A DNA stretch of 25,819 bases from Flavobacteriaceae bacterium (GCA_947377425.1 CANCFZ010000008.1:1-25819); one strand, 5' to 3'; shown: positions 1-7,721, counted from the stretch's first letter. Notes: a model not told the origin generated them from the sequence alone. A program made the numbers and translations.

Positions 1-1
1 T

Positions 2-229
2 TACACAGAAACCTTTGGAGTTCCAGCAATTCCGGTGCGTTCTGGAGGAAGTATTCCAATTGTGGCGTTGTTTGAAAAAGAATTAAAATCTAAAACTATA
101 TTAATGGGATTCGGTTTAGATAGTGACGCAATTCACTCTCCAAACGAACATTTTGGAATTTTTAATTACTTGAAAGGGATTGAAACGATTCCGTTGTTTT
201 ATAAGTATTTTGTGGAATTGAGTAAGTAA
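2..229 (+). CDS. M20-family dipeptidase, C-terminal fragment (5' end outside window)
   Basis: Reading frame 2 is open from the left edge to TAA at 227-229, giving the last 75 residues of a larger protein. The segment GVPAIPVRSGGSIPIV followed by an LMGFGL stretch and HSPNE is typical of the C-terminal end of M20/M25/M40 zinc dipeptidases, where the histidine of HSPNE is a metal ligand of the catalytic domain. Enzymes of this family hydrolyse small peptides in the cytoplasm. Only the tail is present, so substrate and total length cannot be judged. A GTG at 35 lies in frame but is internal to the gene, because the conserved sequence continues upstream of it. A hairpin terminator follows at 265-301. 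Family call is firm; specificity is unknown. Confidence 0.85.
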   Translation, partial: YTETFGVPAIPVRSGGSIPIVALFEKELKSKTILMGFGLDSDAIHSPNEHFGIFNYLKGIETIPLFYKYFVELSK

Positions 230-230
230 A

Positions 231-330
231 TTTGCCACAAAGACACTAAGTCACAAAGAAATATAATCCGTTTATTCTTAATTGAGTAAACGGATTTTTT
301 CTTTTAAAAAAATCTGTGAATCTGTGGCTA
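231..330. repeat. Dispersed-repeat-like intergenic element with GCCACA/TGTGGC ends
   Basis: The spacer after the dipeptidase begins with TTTGCCACAAAGACACTAAG (from 231) and ends with AATCTGTGAATCTGTGGCTA (311-330). The outer GCCACA (234-239) and TGTGGC (323-328) are inverted copies, and a hairpin lies between them. From memory, word-like sequences of this kind (gccacaaagacacta..., tagccacagatt...) recur between genes in many Flavobacterium genomes. Copy number cannot be tested in one window, so the repeat status is an inference. Confidence 0.4.
265..301 (+). terminator. Rho-independent terminator after the dipeptidase gene
   Basis: A perfect 10-bp stem AATCCGTTTA (265-274) / TAAACGGATT (287-296) with a 12-nt loop is followed by a T run to 301. 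It lies 35 nt past the dipeptidase stop codon and fits intrinsic termination on the plus strand. Confidence 0.8.
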
Positions 331-377
331 ACAAAACTAACTTTCAATATTTTACAACAATCTGTAATTTTTGGCGT

Positions 378-385
378 TAAATTTG
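378..385 (+). promoter_or_regulatory. Candidate Bacteroidota housekeeping promoter (-7 element) for the DUF4407 gene
   Basis: TAAATTTG matches the Bacteroidota -7 consensus TAnnTTTG exactly and lies 31 nt before the ATG at 417. No convincing TTG -33 element is seen at the usual distance. The short leader that follows is built of repeated atcatca/atcaa words. Confidence 0.5.
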
Positions 386-416
386 TACTAATCATCATCA
401 ATCAAAATCAATCATC

Positions 417-1517
417 ATGTTAAAACGTTTTTTTATCTTATGTTCCGGTGTCGATAGCGACATTGTGAACGGTTGTTCCAACGGCGAACAAAACAAATAT
501 GCTGGAATTGGAGCCACCGTTTTCTTCACCGCAATTATGGCTTTTATAGCTAGTAGTTATGCGCTTTTTACGGTTTTCGACAATATCTATACCGCAGTTT
601 TCTTTGGGTTAATTTGGGGATTTTTAATCTTTAATCTCGATAGATTTATTGTTTCGACTATTAAAAAACGTGATAATTTTCTAGACGAATTTATTCAGGC
701 AACACCTCGAATTGCTCTGGCAATTATTATTGCAATTGTAATTTCGAAACCACTAGAAATTAAAATCTTTCAGAAAGAAATTGCAACTGTAATTTTGAAA
801 GAGAAAAACGAAATGGCAATCGCAAACAAAAAACAAGTTGCCAATTATTTCAAAACTGATGTTGATAAAAACAAAGCTGAAACTGACAGTTTGAAATCGT
901 CTATTACTAAAAAAGAAAAAGAAGTTGCCGCATTATATCAATCCTATATTACTGAAGCTGAAGGTTCGGCAGGAACAAAAAAAATGGGTAAAGGTCCCAT
1001 TTATAAAGAAAAAAGAATGGCTTATGATTTAGCATCCAAACAACTGGATTCGCTAAAAACTAACAATACCAAAATCATTACCGAAAAAGAATCTAAAGCC
1101 AAAACGCTTCAAGCTGATTTGGACAAAAAAATAACCGAAACACAACCAATTATTGATGGTTTTGACGGATTAATGGCGCGTATTAATGCCTTAAATAAAT
1201 TGCCTTGGTTGCCTTCATTTTTTATAATGCTTTTATTTTTAGCTATTGAAACTTCCCCAATTATTGCAAAATTACTATCTCCAAGAGGCGAATATGATTT
1301 TAAGCAAGAAGACAACGAAATGGGCATTAAGAATGTATTAGCACAAAATCGTTACCAAAGTGACTTGCAAAAGAAAACTGATGCCGAAATCTATGATAAA
1401 GTGTATGCTGACATCAAAGATGATAAAGAACTATACAATTACAAGAAAAAAAGTGCTTTGGAATTATTGAAATTACAGGCAGATGGTTTTGTTGAAAAAC
1501 AAAAGAAATCGATTTAA
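417..1517 (+). CDS. DUF4407 family membrane protein with long coiled-coil loop
   Basis: This 366-residue protein matches the DUF4407 family (function unknown, common in Bacteroidota). Visible layout: an N-terminal segment with FFILCSGVDSDIV; two hydrophobic helices at about 29-51 and 55-75 followed by NLDRFIVSTIKKR; a third helix at about 93-112 ending in the conserved KPLE; a Lys/Glu-rich, largely coiled-coil region at about 115-250; a fourth helix at about 263-283 running into ETSPIIAKLLSP; and a charged C-terminal tail. This predicts an inner-membrane protein with a large soluble loop. The ATG at 417 is chosen because conserved sequence starts at once and a -7 element lies upstream. The gene stands alone, bounded by terminators. 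No activity can be assigned. Confidence 0.85.
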   Translation: MLKRFFILCSGVDSDIVNGCSNGEQNKYAGIGATVFFTAIMAFIASSYALFTVFDNIYTAVFFGLIWGFLIFNLDRFIVSTIKKRDNFLDEFIQATPRIALAIIIAIVISKPLEIKIFQKEIATVILKEKNEMAIANKKQVANYFKTDVDKNKAETDSLKSSITKKEKEVAALYQSYITEAEGSAGTKKMGKGPIYKEKRMAYDLASKQLDSLKTNNTKIITEKESKAKTLQADLDKKITETQPIIDGFDGLMARINALNKLPWLPSFFIMLLFLAIETSPIIAKLLSPRGEYDFKQEDNEMGIKNVLAQNRYQSDLQKKTDAEIYDKVYADIKDDKELYNYKKKSALELLKLQADGFVEKQKKSI

Positions 1518-1530
1518 ATCCAACCACAAA

Positions 1531-1566
1531 AAAACCCGATAAAGTTAATTTTATCAGGTTTTTTTT
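1531..1566 (+). terminator. Rho-independent terminator after the DUF4407 gene
   Basis: AACCCGATAAA (1533-1543) pairs with TTTATCAGGTT (1550-1560), with one C-A mismatch and a 6-nt loop. A run of T to 1566 follows. It sits 13 nt after the stop codon at 1517. Confidence 0.8.
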
Positions 1567-1612
1567 AAAAAAAACTATGTGAAATAATATTATGGTAAAC
1601 TATTAATAAAAA

Positions 1613-1693
1613 ACTAACTGACAGTAATGTAGAAACCCCCTTACAAATCACTACAATATTAAATATTCACTAAAAGTGAAACTGTCAGTTAGT
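1613..1693. repeat. 81-bp element bounded by 13-bp perfect inverted repeats
   Basis: ACTAACTGACAGT at 1613-1625 is exactly inverted as ACTGTCAGTTAGT at 1681-1693. The 55-nt interior contains AGAAACCCCC and a small TTCACT/AGTGAA hairpin (from about 1665 to 1680) that abuts the right arm. No target-site duplication is evident at the edges and there is no coding sequence. It could be a MITE-like or insertion-sequence remnant, or a structured RNA. A second, weaker inverted pair, AAAGGTAGA (1701-1709) / TCTACCTTT (1787-1795), lies beside it. Confidence 0.5.
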
Positions 1694-1800
1694 ATTAGAA
1701 AAAGGTAGACAAAAGTTATAACTCGATGCTTTAAAAAATATTTAATTCGAAATTTTTTACCAAAAAATACAAACATTATTAAGCAATCTACCTTTGAGAA

Positions 1801-2157
1801 TTATATTATATCTTTTAACATTAAATTAAAATTTATTGTATTTAATAATTCATGTTTATTGTGATTGAAATCAAGAAAAACAACGTCGTCATAATTAAGA
1901 TTTTCGATTTTTTCACCGATAACCCTATTGGGTGAACCCACAAAGAAATGGTCTATTTTATAGTATATTTTCATAAGATTAAAAAAATCATCCATATCAT
2001 TTACTATAAAAAAACAGGCGCTGTAATCTCTTATATTGTCTAAATAAAAATTCTTTTTATTAGTACACACATCTATTATCATCTTATCAGAATAATAATG
2101 TTTTATAAAAGATGAAAAACCTTTTGATGTATCGTATATATATGTTTTCTTTCCCAT
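1801..2157 (-). CDS. Hypothetical protein, 118 aa
   Basis: I do not recognise a family. The product is a small soluble-looking protein with alternating hydrophobic strands (KKTYIYD, MIIDVC, CFFIV, HFFVGS, DVVFLDFN) and amphipathic stretches between them. This gives it the general feel of a small alpha/beta domain, perhaps a degenerate receiver-like fold, but the conserved acidic pocket, Thr/Ser and Lys of true receivers are not evident. There is no signal peptide or membrane helix. It ends beside the inverted-repeat region and lies 42 nt downstream of the 141-aa gene on the same strand, so the two are probably one operon. The ATG at 2157 is the only reasonable start. Function unknown. Confidence 0.6.
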   Translation of the reverse strand: MGKKTYIYDTSKGFSSFIKHYYSDKMIIDVCTNKKNFYLDNIRDYSACFFIVNDMDDFFNLMKIYYKIDHFFVGSPNRVIGEKIENLNYDDVVFLDFNHNKHELLNTINFNLMLKDII

Positions 2158-2199
2158 ACTCTAATTATTTCTTTCTAAGAACACTTATACTCTAAAACC

Positions 2200-2625
2200 T
2201 TATTTAATATCTTTTCGATTAAGTTTTTTATTAACTTTAGCTACAATTACTTTGGCATCATTTTTAAAATGAACATCAACCCTTATTTTAATTGGTTGAT
2301 AATCTATCGTTACAACAATTATAGTGTAACTGTATTTTTTAAATAAAAAAGAACTTAAAAAAAACGCAAATGCTCCTAAATAAAATAGATATTTATAAAT
2401 CATCTGATTTTGCTGAAATAAGAAAGAAAAGTAAATTATTATACCCGACATCAAAAATGTTATCACATTAACATTAATCTTACGTCCTCTAACTAATTTA
2501 ATTTTTTTAACCTTATTCAAATTTATACACGATAAATCGTTATCTCGATGAACATAAAATCGATCTTCAAATACTAATCCGTAGGAATTGGAATATTCTA
2601 GGTTTAATTGCTCTGAAACTGTCAT
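2200..2625 (-). CDS. Hypothetical protein with two membrane helices, 141 aa
   Basis: The protein has a short N-terminal beta-rich segment (GLVFEDRFYVHRDNDLSCINLNK, about residues 16-38), then two hydrophobic helices at about 52-70 and 76-96 separated by a short QQNQ turn. A C-terminal beta-rich part (about 100-130) ends in a basic tail. This plan resembles small Bacteroidota proteins annotated as DUF6232-like, but the match is only by layout and I do not claim the family. It is probably an inner-membrane protein with both ends on the same side. A -7 promoter match lies just upstream at 2646-2653, and the 118-aa gene follows, suggesting a two-gene operon. Function unknown. Confidence 0.6.
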   Translation of the reverse strand: MTVSEQLNLEYSNSYGLVFEDRFYVHRDNDLSCINLNKVKKIKLVRGRKINVNVITFLMSGIIIYFSFLFQQNQMIYKYLFYLGAFAFFLSSFLFKKYSYTIIVVTIDYQPIKIRVDVHFKNDAKVIVAKVNKKLNRKDIK

Positions 2626-2645
2626 AGTGTATCATTTAATTAGGA

Positions 2646-2673
2646 CAAATATAAAATTAGATAGTACTACAAA
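2646..2673 (-). promoter_or_regulatory. Candidate housekeeping promoter for the 141-aa/118-aa gene pair
   Basis: On the minus strand TTTG (2670-2673) is followed after 16 bp by TATATTTG (2646-2653), an exact TAnnTTTG -7 element. The spacing is slightly shorter than usual. The start codon at 2625 would lie about 15 nt beyond the expected transcription start. Confidence 0.5.
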
Positions 2674-2780
2674 TTTTTATTATTGATGAAAATGGTTTTG
2701 CTGTAGACAAACGAACACTTCAACTCGACGAAGCGAAAATGAATTGCCGTTTTAAAGTGTTATTTGAAACATTTTTTTGA
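2661..2780 (+). pseudogene. Possible short gene remnant
   Basis: A 39-codon open frame runs from just after a TAG at 2658 to TGA at 2778. Its middle, IDENGFAVDKRTLQLDEAK, has the amino-acid balance and higher local GC of real coding sequence, unlike the flanking AT-rich spacer. A further short readable piece, INIQKSLEN, follows in another frame at about 2785-2810. There is no start codon and I cannot name the parent gene. Chance is quite possible. Confidence 0.25.
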
Positions 2781-2867
2781 GTTATTAACATCCAGAAAAG
2801 CCTTGAAAACTAAAAGAACAACATAATTATGCTAATATTTTCGACAAAATTAATTTAGAAATAAAGC

Positions 2868-2915
2868 ATAAAAAAAACATGTGTATTAAATGGGAAATAC
2901 CCATAATACACATGG
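2868..2915 (-). terminator. Rho-independent terminator of the H-NOX/LytTR signalling operon
   Basis: CATGTGTATT (2878-2887) pairs with AATACACATG (2905-2914). An inner stem ATGGG (2890-2894) / CCCAT (2900-2904) encloses an AAATA loop. On the minus strand the hairpin is followed by a run of eight T (plus-strand A run 2870-2877). It lies 32 nt beyond the LytTR gene stop. Confidence 0.85.
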
Positions 2916-2946
2916 TCGATAAAACGATTACTAATATGCTTTATTC

Positions 2947-3651
2947 TTATAAAAGAATTAAGTTCTTCATTAACTCTGCCCTATTGTTTTTACTTACGGG
3001 AATAACATCTTTCCCTATTAAAACTGTAGAATCTTGAATATCAATTATTTTTTGTATATTAATAATATGAGACCGATGGATTTTTAAAAATATAGATTTA
3101 GGTAATTTTTCTTCTATCTTTTTTAATGTTGTGTGAACCGTATAATTTTTATTTTCGGTTTTAATACTGATATAATCACCATTTGCCTGAATTGAATTAA
3201 TTGAGAATAGGTCAATTTTTATTAATCTCTTATCAATATTTACATAAATTTCTCTAATACCTAAATCATTTTCGTTTGATGTATTTAAGGTTTTTTCTTT
3301 TTTTAATTTTACTCGTTGAATTGCTCTCTCAAATCGTTCTTCAATAATAGGTTTTACTAAATAATCGGCAATGCAATCATAATTGAAGGCGTCTAAAGCA
3401 AAATTCTTGTCGGTTGTTACTAAGACAACTTGAGGCGGATTTTTAATGGTTTGGATAAAATCAAAACCATTAAAATTAGGCATGTGAATGTCTAAAAATA
3501 TCAAATCTACTTTGTTATCATTATTAAGATATTTCATTGCATCAATAGCATTTTCAAATTCTTCAACCAAAATAAGTTCTGGCGATTTTAAAATCATAAT
3601 AGATAGAACCTCTCTGGCAAATTTTTCGTCGTCGATAATTATACATTTCAT
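2947..3651 (-). CDS. LytTR-family response regulator
   Basis: This 234-residue protein has the LytR/AlgR architecture: receiver domain at about 1-120 and LytTR DNA-binding domain at about 130-230. The receiver keeps the acidic pair D7-D8, phosphoacceptor D54 (LIFLDIHMP), T79 and K100 (DYLVKPI). The C-terminal part shows the LytTR pattern of beta strands, with IQANGDYISI, TLKKIEEKLP and FLKIHRSHIINI. It should bind DNA as a dimer when phosphorylated and alter transcription. It is the last gene of the six-gene minus-strand operon, 10 nt after the Hpt gene, and is the only DNA-binding protein in that operon, so it is the likely output. LytTR regulators are usually paired with LytS-type membrane kinases; here the partners are soluble HisKA kinases plus an Hpt. 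Targets are unknown. Confidence 0.92.
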   Translation of the reverse strand: MKCIIIDDEKFAREVLSIMILKSPELILVEEFENAIDAMKYLNNDNKVDLIFLDIHMPNFNGFDFIQTIKNPPQVVLVTTDKNFALDAFNYDCIADYLVKPIIEERFERAIQRVKLKKEKTLNTSNENDLGIREIYVNIDKRLIKIDLFSINSIQANGDYISIKTENKNYTVHTTLKKIEEKLPKSIFLKIHRSHIINIQKIIDIQDSTVLIGKDVIPVSKNNRAELMKNLILL

Positions 3652-3661
3652 AATAAGGGGC

Positions 3662-3982
3662 TTATAAATTAGTGATAAATTTAGTGATTTTTTTTAAAAC
3701 AATTTCAAAATCATCTTTAAACATAATTGAACCGTCTCTTAAATTTTGTTCATATTCATAAGATAGATGATAGTCATTTTCAAGTCCTAGCAATCCTATT
3801 TTATGCCTAATTTTGTGAACACTTTCTGCTGCTTCGGTTAGATTTAGTTTCTCCATGTCATTACTATATATTAAAACTTCCTGAGGAAATTCCTCTTTTA
3901 AAACATTAATTAGCCTTTTTTCTACTAGCTCATTTCCGCTAGCTAATTGATTAATATAATCTAAATTTGGATGCTCTTCCAT
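3662..3982 (-). CDS. Stand-alone histidine phosphotransfer (Hpt) protein
   Basis: The 106-residue product is a single helical domain with the Hpt signature AAESVHKIRHKIGLLGL. H56 is the expected phosphorylated histidine, followed by the basic residues and the LG turn typical of the family. Hpt proteins shuttle phosphate between receiver domains and have no catalytic activity of their own. It starts 2 nt after the upstream kinase gene and ends 10 nt before the LytTR gene. In context it probably connects a receiver (candidate: the 142-aa receiver protein at 8272-8700) with the LytTR regulator. A second histidine, H60, lies one turn on, but the alignment to the consensus favours H56. Confidence 0.85.
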   Translation of the reverse strand: MEEHPNLDYINQLASGNELVEKRLINVLKEEFPQEVLIYSNDMEKLNLTEAAESVHKIRHKIGLLGLENDYHLSYEYEQNLRDGSIMFKDDFEIVLKKITKFITNL

Positions 3983-3984
3983 AA

Positions 3985-5007
3985 TTATTTTTGTATCGTA
4001 AAAAAGAAGGTTGTACCACTATTTTTTACACTTTCAAACCAAATTTTTTCTTTTTGGTTTTCTATTATTTTTCTTACAATAGATAATCCAATTCCTGTAG
4101 ATTTTGCCGCAGAATTAAATGATTGAAATATTTGAAAAACCTTATTTTTATTCTCGTTTTCAATTCCAACTCCATTATCTTTAATAGAAATAACATACTG
4201 ATTTTCAAATTCTTCTGATGTTACTTGAATTATCCCATCGGGTTTATCGTTGTAATTAACTGCATTACTTATTAAATTTTGAAATAACTGTTGCATTCTA
4301 AATCTATCAGACTGTATTATTGGTAATTCATTTTCAATAACAATTTTGATGTGAGATGGTATGAAAATAATTCTTGTTATATTAGTAACCAAATCGTTTA
4401 AATCTATGGTTTCCTTAAAAGCTTGAACACTATCAATTTTAGAATACGTAAGAATTCCGTCAATAAGATGATCCATTTTTTCTACTTTCTCCTGAATTAA
4501 TGTAAAATATTTTATTGTTTTTTCATTAAAATCTCTATCATTATCTTCTCTTATAAACGTAATTAATGTATGAATGCTTCTTAATGGTGATTTCAAATCG
4601 TGGGAAACAATATGTGCATATTCATTTAATGAATGGTTTTGTTTTTCAAGATTTTTAAGTAACTCTTCTCTTTGTCTATTTATTTTTACAATTTCAATTG
4701 TTTGCTGTTTAATATAATCGGCAGCATTAAAACTCTCATTTTCAGTTATTTCTTGAACTTCTAAACTCATTGAATTTAAAATAAACTCCAAATGTTGATT
4801 AACATCAATTAAACGGTCTGCTTCTTCTCTTAGTTTTTGATTTGCTTCATAAAGCTCATCCGAACTAATTTTCATTGCTCGTTGTAAAATAGCTATTTGA
4901 TCCTCATAATTTTTATAAGAATTATCAATGGCATCAAAAAACTGATCCATGTGATTCAATCCGTTTTTTAAATGTTTTCCTACTTGTCTTTTTAATAATG
5001 AATTCAT
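3985..5007 (-). CDS. Soluble sensor histidine kinase with coiled-coil N-terminus
   Basis: This 340-residue kinase has no membrane helix. An N-terminal helical module (1-75) with LLKRQVGKHL, then FFDAIDNSYKNYEDQ and ELYEANQKLREEADRL resembles the N-terminus of the hybrid kinase at 12240. A coiled coil leads to the HisKA domain with phosphoacceptor H136 (IVSHDLKSPLRS). The ATPase domain has an N box (QLFQNLISNAVNY, about 240-252), G1 (DNGVGI, 277-282) and G2 (STGIGLSIV, about 303-311). It has no PAS or other obvious sensor domain, so it must be driven through its coiled coil or through a partner. The core is strikingly similar to that of the neighbouring HNOBA-PAS kinase, suggesting tandem duplication. 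It lies 24 nt after that gene and 2 nt before the Hpt gene. Confidence 0.9.
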   Translation of the reverse strand: MNSLLKRQVGKHLKNGLNHMDQFFDAIDNSYKNYEDQIAILQRAMKISSDELYEANQKLREEADRLIDVNQHLEFILNSMSLEVQEITENESFNAADYIKQQTIEIVKINRQREELLKNLEKQNHSLNEYAHIVSHDLKSPLRSIHTLITFIREDNDRDFNEKTIKYFTLIQEKVEKMDHLIDGILTYSKIDSVQAFKETIDLNDLVTNITRIIFIPSHIKIVIENELPIIQSDRFRMQQLFQNLISNAVNYNDKPDGIIQVTSEEFENQYVISIKDNGVGIENENKNKVFQIFQSFNSAAKSTGIGLSIVRKIIENQKEKIWFESVKNSGTTFFFTIQK

Positions 5008-5031
5008 TATTTTATGCAGCTTTATTCTTAG

Positions 5032-7719
5032 TTATTTTTTTAATTCAATATAGAAAGTGGTGCCTTTTCCTAAATCACTTTCAAGCCATATTCTTCCGTT
5101 ATACATTTCAATGATTTTATTGACAATTGACAATCCAAAACCAGTTGACTTACTAATACTGCTATATGATTGAAAAATATTGAATATTTTTTCTTGATGA
5201 ACTTTAGCTATTCCAGAACCGTTGTCTTTAATAGAGAAAATGTAATTTTCATTATTTTCTTCAAAATCAACCTCAATAATTCCTTCTGGTTTATCAATAC
5301 AATTTATAGCATTACTGATTATATTTTGAAATAATTGCTGCATCCTAAATCTATCTGCTTTTATTGTTGGCAAATTTTTCTTTTTATAAATCTTTGTTTT
5401 TTCAGGAATATGGATAATGTCAATAATGTTGTTGAAAATTTCGTCTATGTTTACTTTTTCATTATAAACATCAACTTTATCAATTTTTGCATAAATTAAA
5501 ATTCCTTCTATCAAGTGATCCATCATTTCAACTTTGTTTTCAACCATTGACAGATATTCTCTTGTTTGCGAATCAAATTCTTTTTTATTATCTTCTTTTA
5601 TCCACGTTATTAGGGAATGAATGCTTCTTAAAGGCGATTTTAAATCGTGTGACACAATCAATGCGTAATCTTCTAATTCGCGATTACTTTTTGCCAAGCT
5701 TTTTAATAACTCTTCTCGCTGATTTTCTAATATTTTTTTATTTGTAATATCCTCTTCTATGGCAAAGAATTTTATAATTTCTCCTTTTTTGTTATATAAA
5801 GCTTGCCCTTGAATACTTACCCAATATTTTTTTCCGGATTTAGAATAATTAATGATTTCACAATTAAACGGAAGTCCATTATTGATTTGATTCGACATGT
5901 ATTTAATAGTTTCTTCGCTTGTTTCTGCTCCTTGCAAAAGATACCCAGGTTTTTCGCCTATCACTTCATCCAGTGAATAGCCCGATATGTTAAGAAAACT
6001 ATTATTAACCCATTCAATTCTTCCATTATTATCGCAAATGATAACTGCATTTATATTTTTTTCTGCAATTAATGACAATAAAAACAATTGTTCTTCTTGC
6101 TTTTTTTGGTTTGTTATATCTAAGTGAATCCCTATTGACCCTATAACTTCCCCATTCAAATTATAGTTTGGAGCACCACTTATTAACCATTGTCTTAAAT
6201 CCCCATCTTTATTTTTAACCGTGAGTTCATAAGAGTCTGATCTTCCTTCAATTCGTTTTAAACTTTTTTTATCTAGTTTTTGTTTGGCTTCATTATCTAA
6301 AAAAACATCCGAACCATTCTTTCCTAATAAATAATCAATGGAATAACCACTCATTTCCGAAAAACTTTGATTTGCCAATACTATTTCGCCATTATTATCA
6401 ACTTCTAGTAAACCAATATTCATATTAGCAATTATACTTCTGTATTTTTCCTTTTCATAAGTCAAACTTTCATTATAATTTTTATTCAATGTAACATCAT
6501 TATAACTCCACAGATTTCCTTTATATTTTCCATCAATTATTATTGGAAAGTACATTCTTTCAAAAAATCTACCATCTGCTAGTTCTAGTTCTTCACGAAG
6601 GACAGTTTCTTTTTCTTCTAAAATTTTATCTATTCTAGTAACAAATCGTTTTCCATCTTTAAAAAAACCTTTAGACTGCTCGGCAGAATTGGAACAATCT
6701 AGGCCAATCATGGCTTCTGGTTCAATATCTAAGCCAAACATATTACAGAATTTTTGATTTACTAAAACAATTTTTCTGTTTTCATCTTCCAATAACACTC
6801 CTGTTTGAAGATTTACTATCAATGAAGCAAGTCTACTTTCTGTTTCTTTTAATTTATCATTGGTTACTTTTTCTTTTGTAATATCTTCAATTATAACAAA
6901 ATATTGAACAAATTTTCCATTTGAATCTAATATCGGCTGACCTTTCATTTTGGCCCAAAGATGCCCTTCTTGTTTTTTCTTATGATACACCTCACAATCA
7001 AATGTGTGTCCGTCTTTAAAAGCCGTTATCATATTTTGCAAATCAATTTTTCCAGTTAATTCTGAAACTCCTAATTCAACTAATGTTTTCCCAATAACAT
7101 CTTCTTTTTGGTATCCTGTCAATTCTAAATAAGCATCATTTGTCCAAAATAAATTACCTTCTAAATCTGTTAATATTACTCCGTTTTTATTGGCGCTTGC
7201 AACTAAAGAAAGTTTGTTTATTTCTTCTTTATCTTTAATAAGGTCTTCTTTTTGTTCATTTATTTTAATAAATGAATCTTTTAAATCTTGATTGCTTATT
7301 TCTTGTGTTTTTAACACCTGTAATAAATCTATCAACGAATCATGAATTGCAAAATCATTTAGTTTTAAGTTCTTTTTGTTGGCATCCTCCATTGAAATAA
7401 CCCATGGTGAACCTACAAAAAGGTAGTAATCTTCATGCTTTTCAAATTGTCCTCTTAAAATAGTTTTGGGAGAATTTATCGTTTGAATAATAACCAACTG
7501 AGAAGCCAATTCTGACAAAATATCCGAATCTATTGTCTCACAAAAAGGTCTTTGTATTGTAAAAAAATCTGAAAACGAATTATCTACTTTTAAATCAGGA
7601 ATAATTTTAAACAAGCTTTCGCCAAAACTTTTTATATTAAAATCTTTATCAATTAAAATATAAAAAGGGAAAAGCCTATTAAATCCATCTAAATTAAATT
7701 CAAACTTAAAATCCTTCAT
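5032..7719 (-). CDS. H-NOX-associated sensor histidine kinase: HNOBA-like + four PAS + HisKA/HATPase
   Basis: This soluble protein has 895 residues from the ATG at 7719. The frame is open to a TTG at 7731, but that would overlap the H-NOX gene, while the ATG lies 2 nt after the H-NOX stop. Residues 10-140 match the HNOBA/H-NOX-associated PAS domain (FPFYILIDKDF, a GESLFKIIPDLK stretch, ILRGQFEKH, LFVGSPW and the closing LNDFAIHDSLIDLL), as in soluble guanylate cyclase and H-NOX partner kinases. PAS domains follow at about 170-285, 293-412, 420-540 and 545-662. The kinase core has phosphoacceptor H691 (IVSHDLKSPLRS), an N box (QLFQNIISNAIN), G1 DNGSGI and G2 STGFGLSIV. There is no receiver, so phosphate must go to separate receivers or the Hpt encoded in the operon. 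The likely input is the adjacent H-NOX protein; bound PAS ligands are unknown. Confidence 0.9.
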   Translation of the reverse strand: MKDFKFEFNLDGFNRLFPFYILIDKDFNIKSFGESLFKIIPDLKVDNSFSDFFTIQRPFCETIDSDILSELASQLVIIQTINSPKTILRGQFEKHEDYYLFVGSPWVISMEDANKKNLKLNDFAIHDSLIDLLQVLKTQEISNQDLKDSFIKINEQKEDLIKDKEEINKLSLVASANKNGVILTDLEGNLFWTNDAYLELTGYQKEDVIGKTLVELGVSELTGKIDLQNMITAFKDGHTFDCEVYHKKKQEGHLWAKMKGQPILDSNGKFVQYFVIIEDITKEKVTNDKLKETESRLASLIVNLQTGVLLEDENRKIVLVNQKFCNMFGLDIEPEAMIGLDCSNSAEQSKGFFKDGKRFVTRIDKILEEKETVLREELELADGRFFERMYFPIIIDGKYKGNLWSYNDVTLNKNYNESLTYEKEKYRSIIANMNIGLLEVDNNGEIVLANQSFSEMSGYSIDYLLGKNGSDVFLDNEAKQKLDKKSLKRIEGRSDSYELTVKNKDGDLRQWLISGAPNYNLNGEVIGSIGIHLDITNQKKQEEQLFLLSLIAEKNINAVIICDNNGRIEWVNNSFLNISGYSLDEVIGEKPGYLLQGAETSEETIKYMSNQINNGLPFNCEIINYSKSGKKYWVSIQGQALYNKKGEIIKFFAIEEDITNKKILENQREELLKSLAKSNRELEDYALIVSHDLKSPLRSIHSLITWIKEDNKKEFDSQTREYLSMVENKVEMMDHLIEGILIYAKIDKVDVYNEKVNIDEIFNNIIDIIHIPEKTKIYKKKNLPTIKADRFRMQQLFQNIISNAINCIDKPEGIIEVDFEENNENYIFSIKDNGSGIAKVHQEKIFNIFQSYSSISKSTGFGLSIVNKIIEMYNGRIWLESDLGKGTTFYIELKK

Positions 7720-7721
7720 AA

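Larger units (their letters stand above)
2626..2946. other. 321-bp intergenic stretch: promoter, possible gene remnant, terminator
   Basis: From left to right this spacer holds the minus-strand promoter for the 141-aa gene (2646-2673), an open plus-strand frame without a start codon (2661-2780), about 90 nt of AT-rich sequence with no clear signal, and the terminator of the LytTR operon (2868-2915). No intact gene is seen. Confidence 0.6.

Noticed and set aside
5487..5747. Plus-strand 86-codon open frame.
   Set aside because: It lies wholly inside the HNOBA-PAS kinase gene on the other strand and has no recognisable domain; it is a shadow frame.
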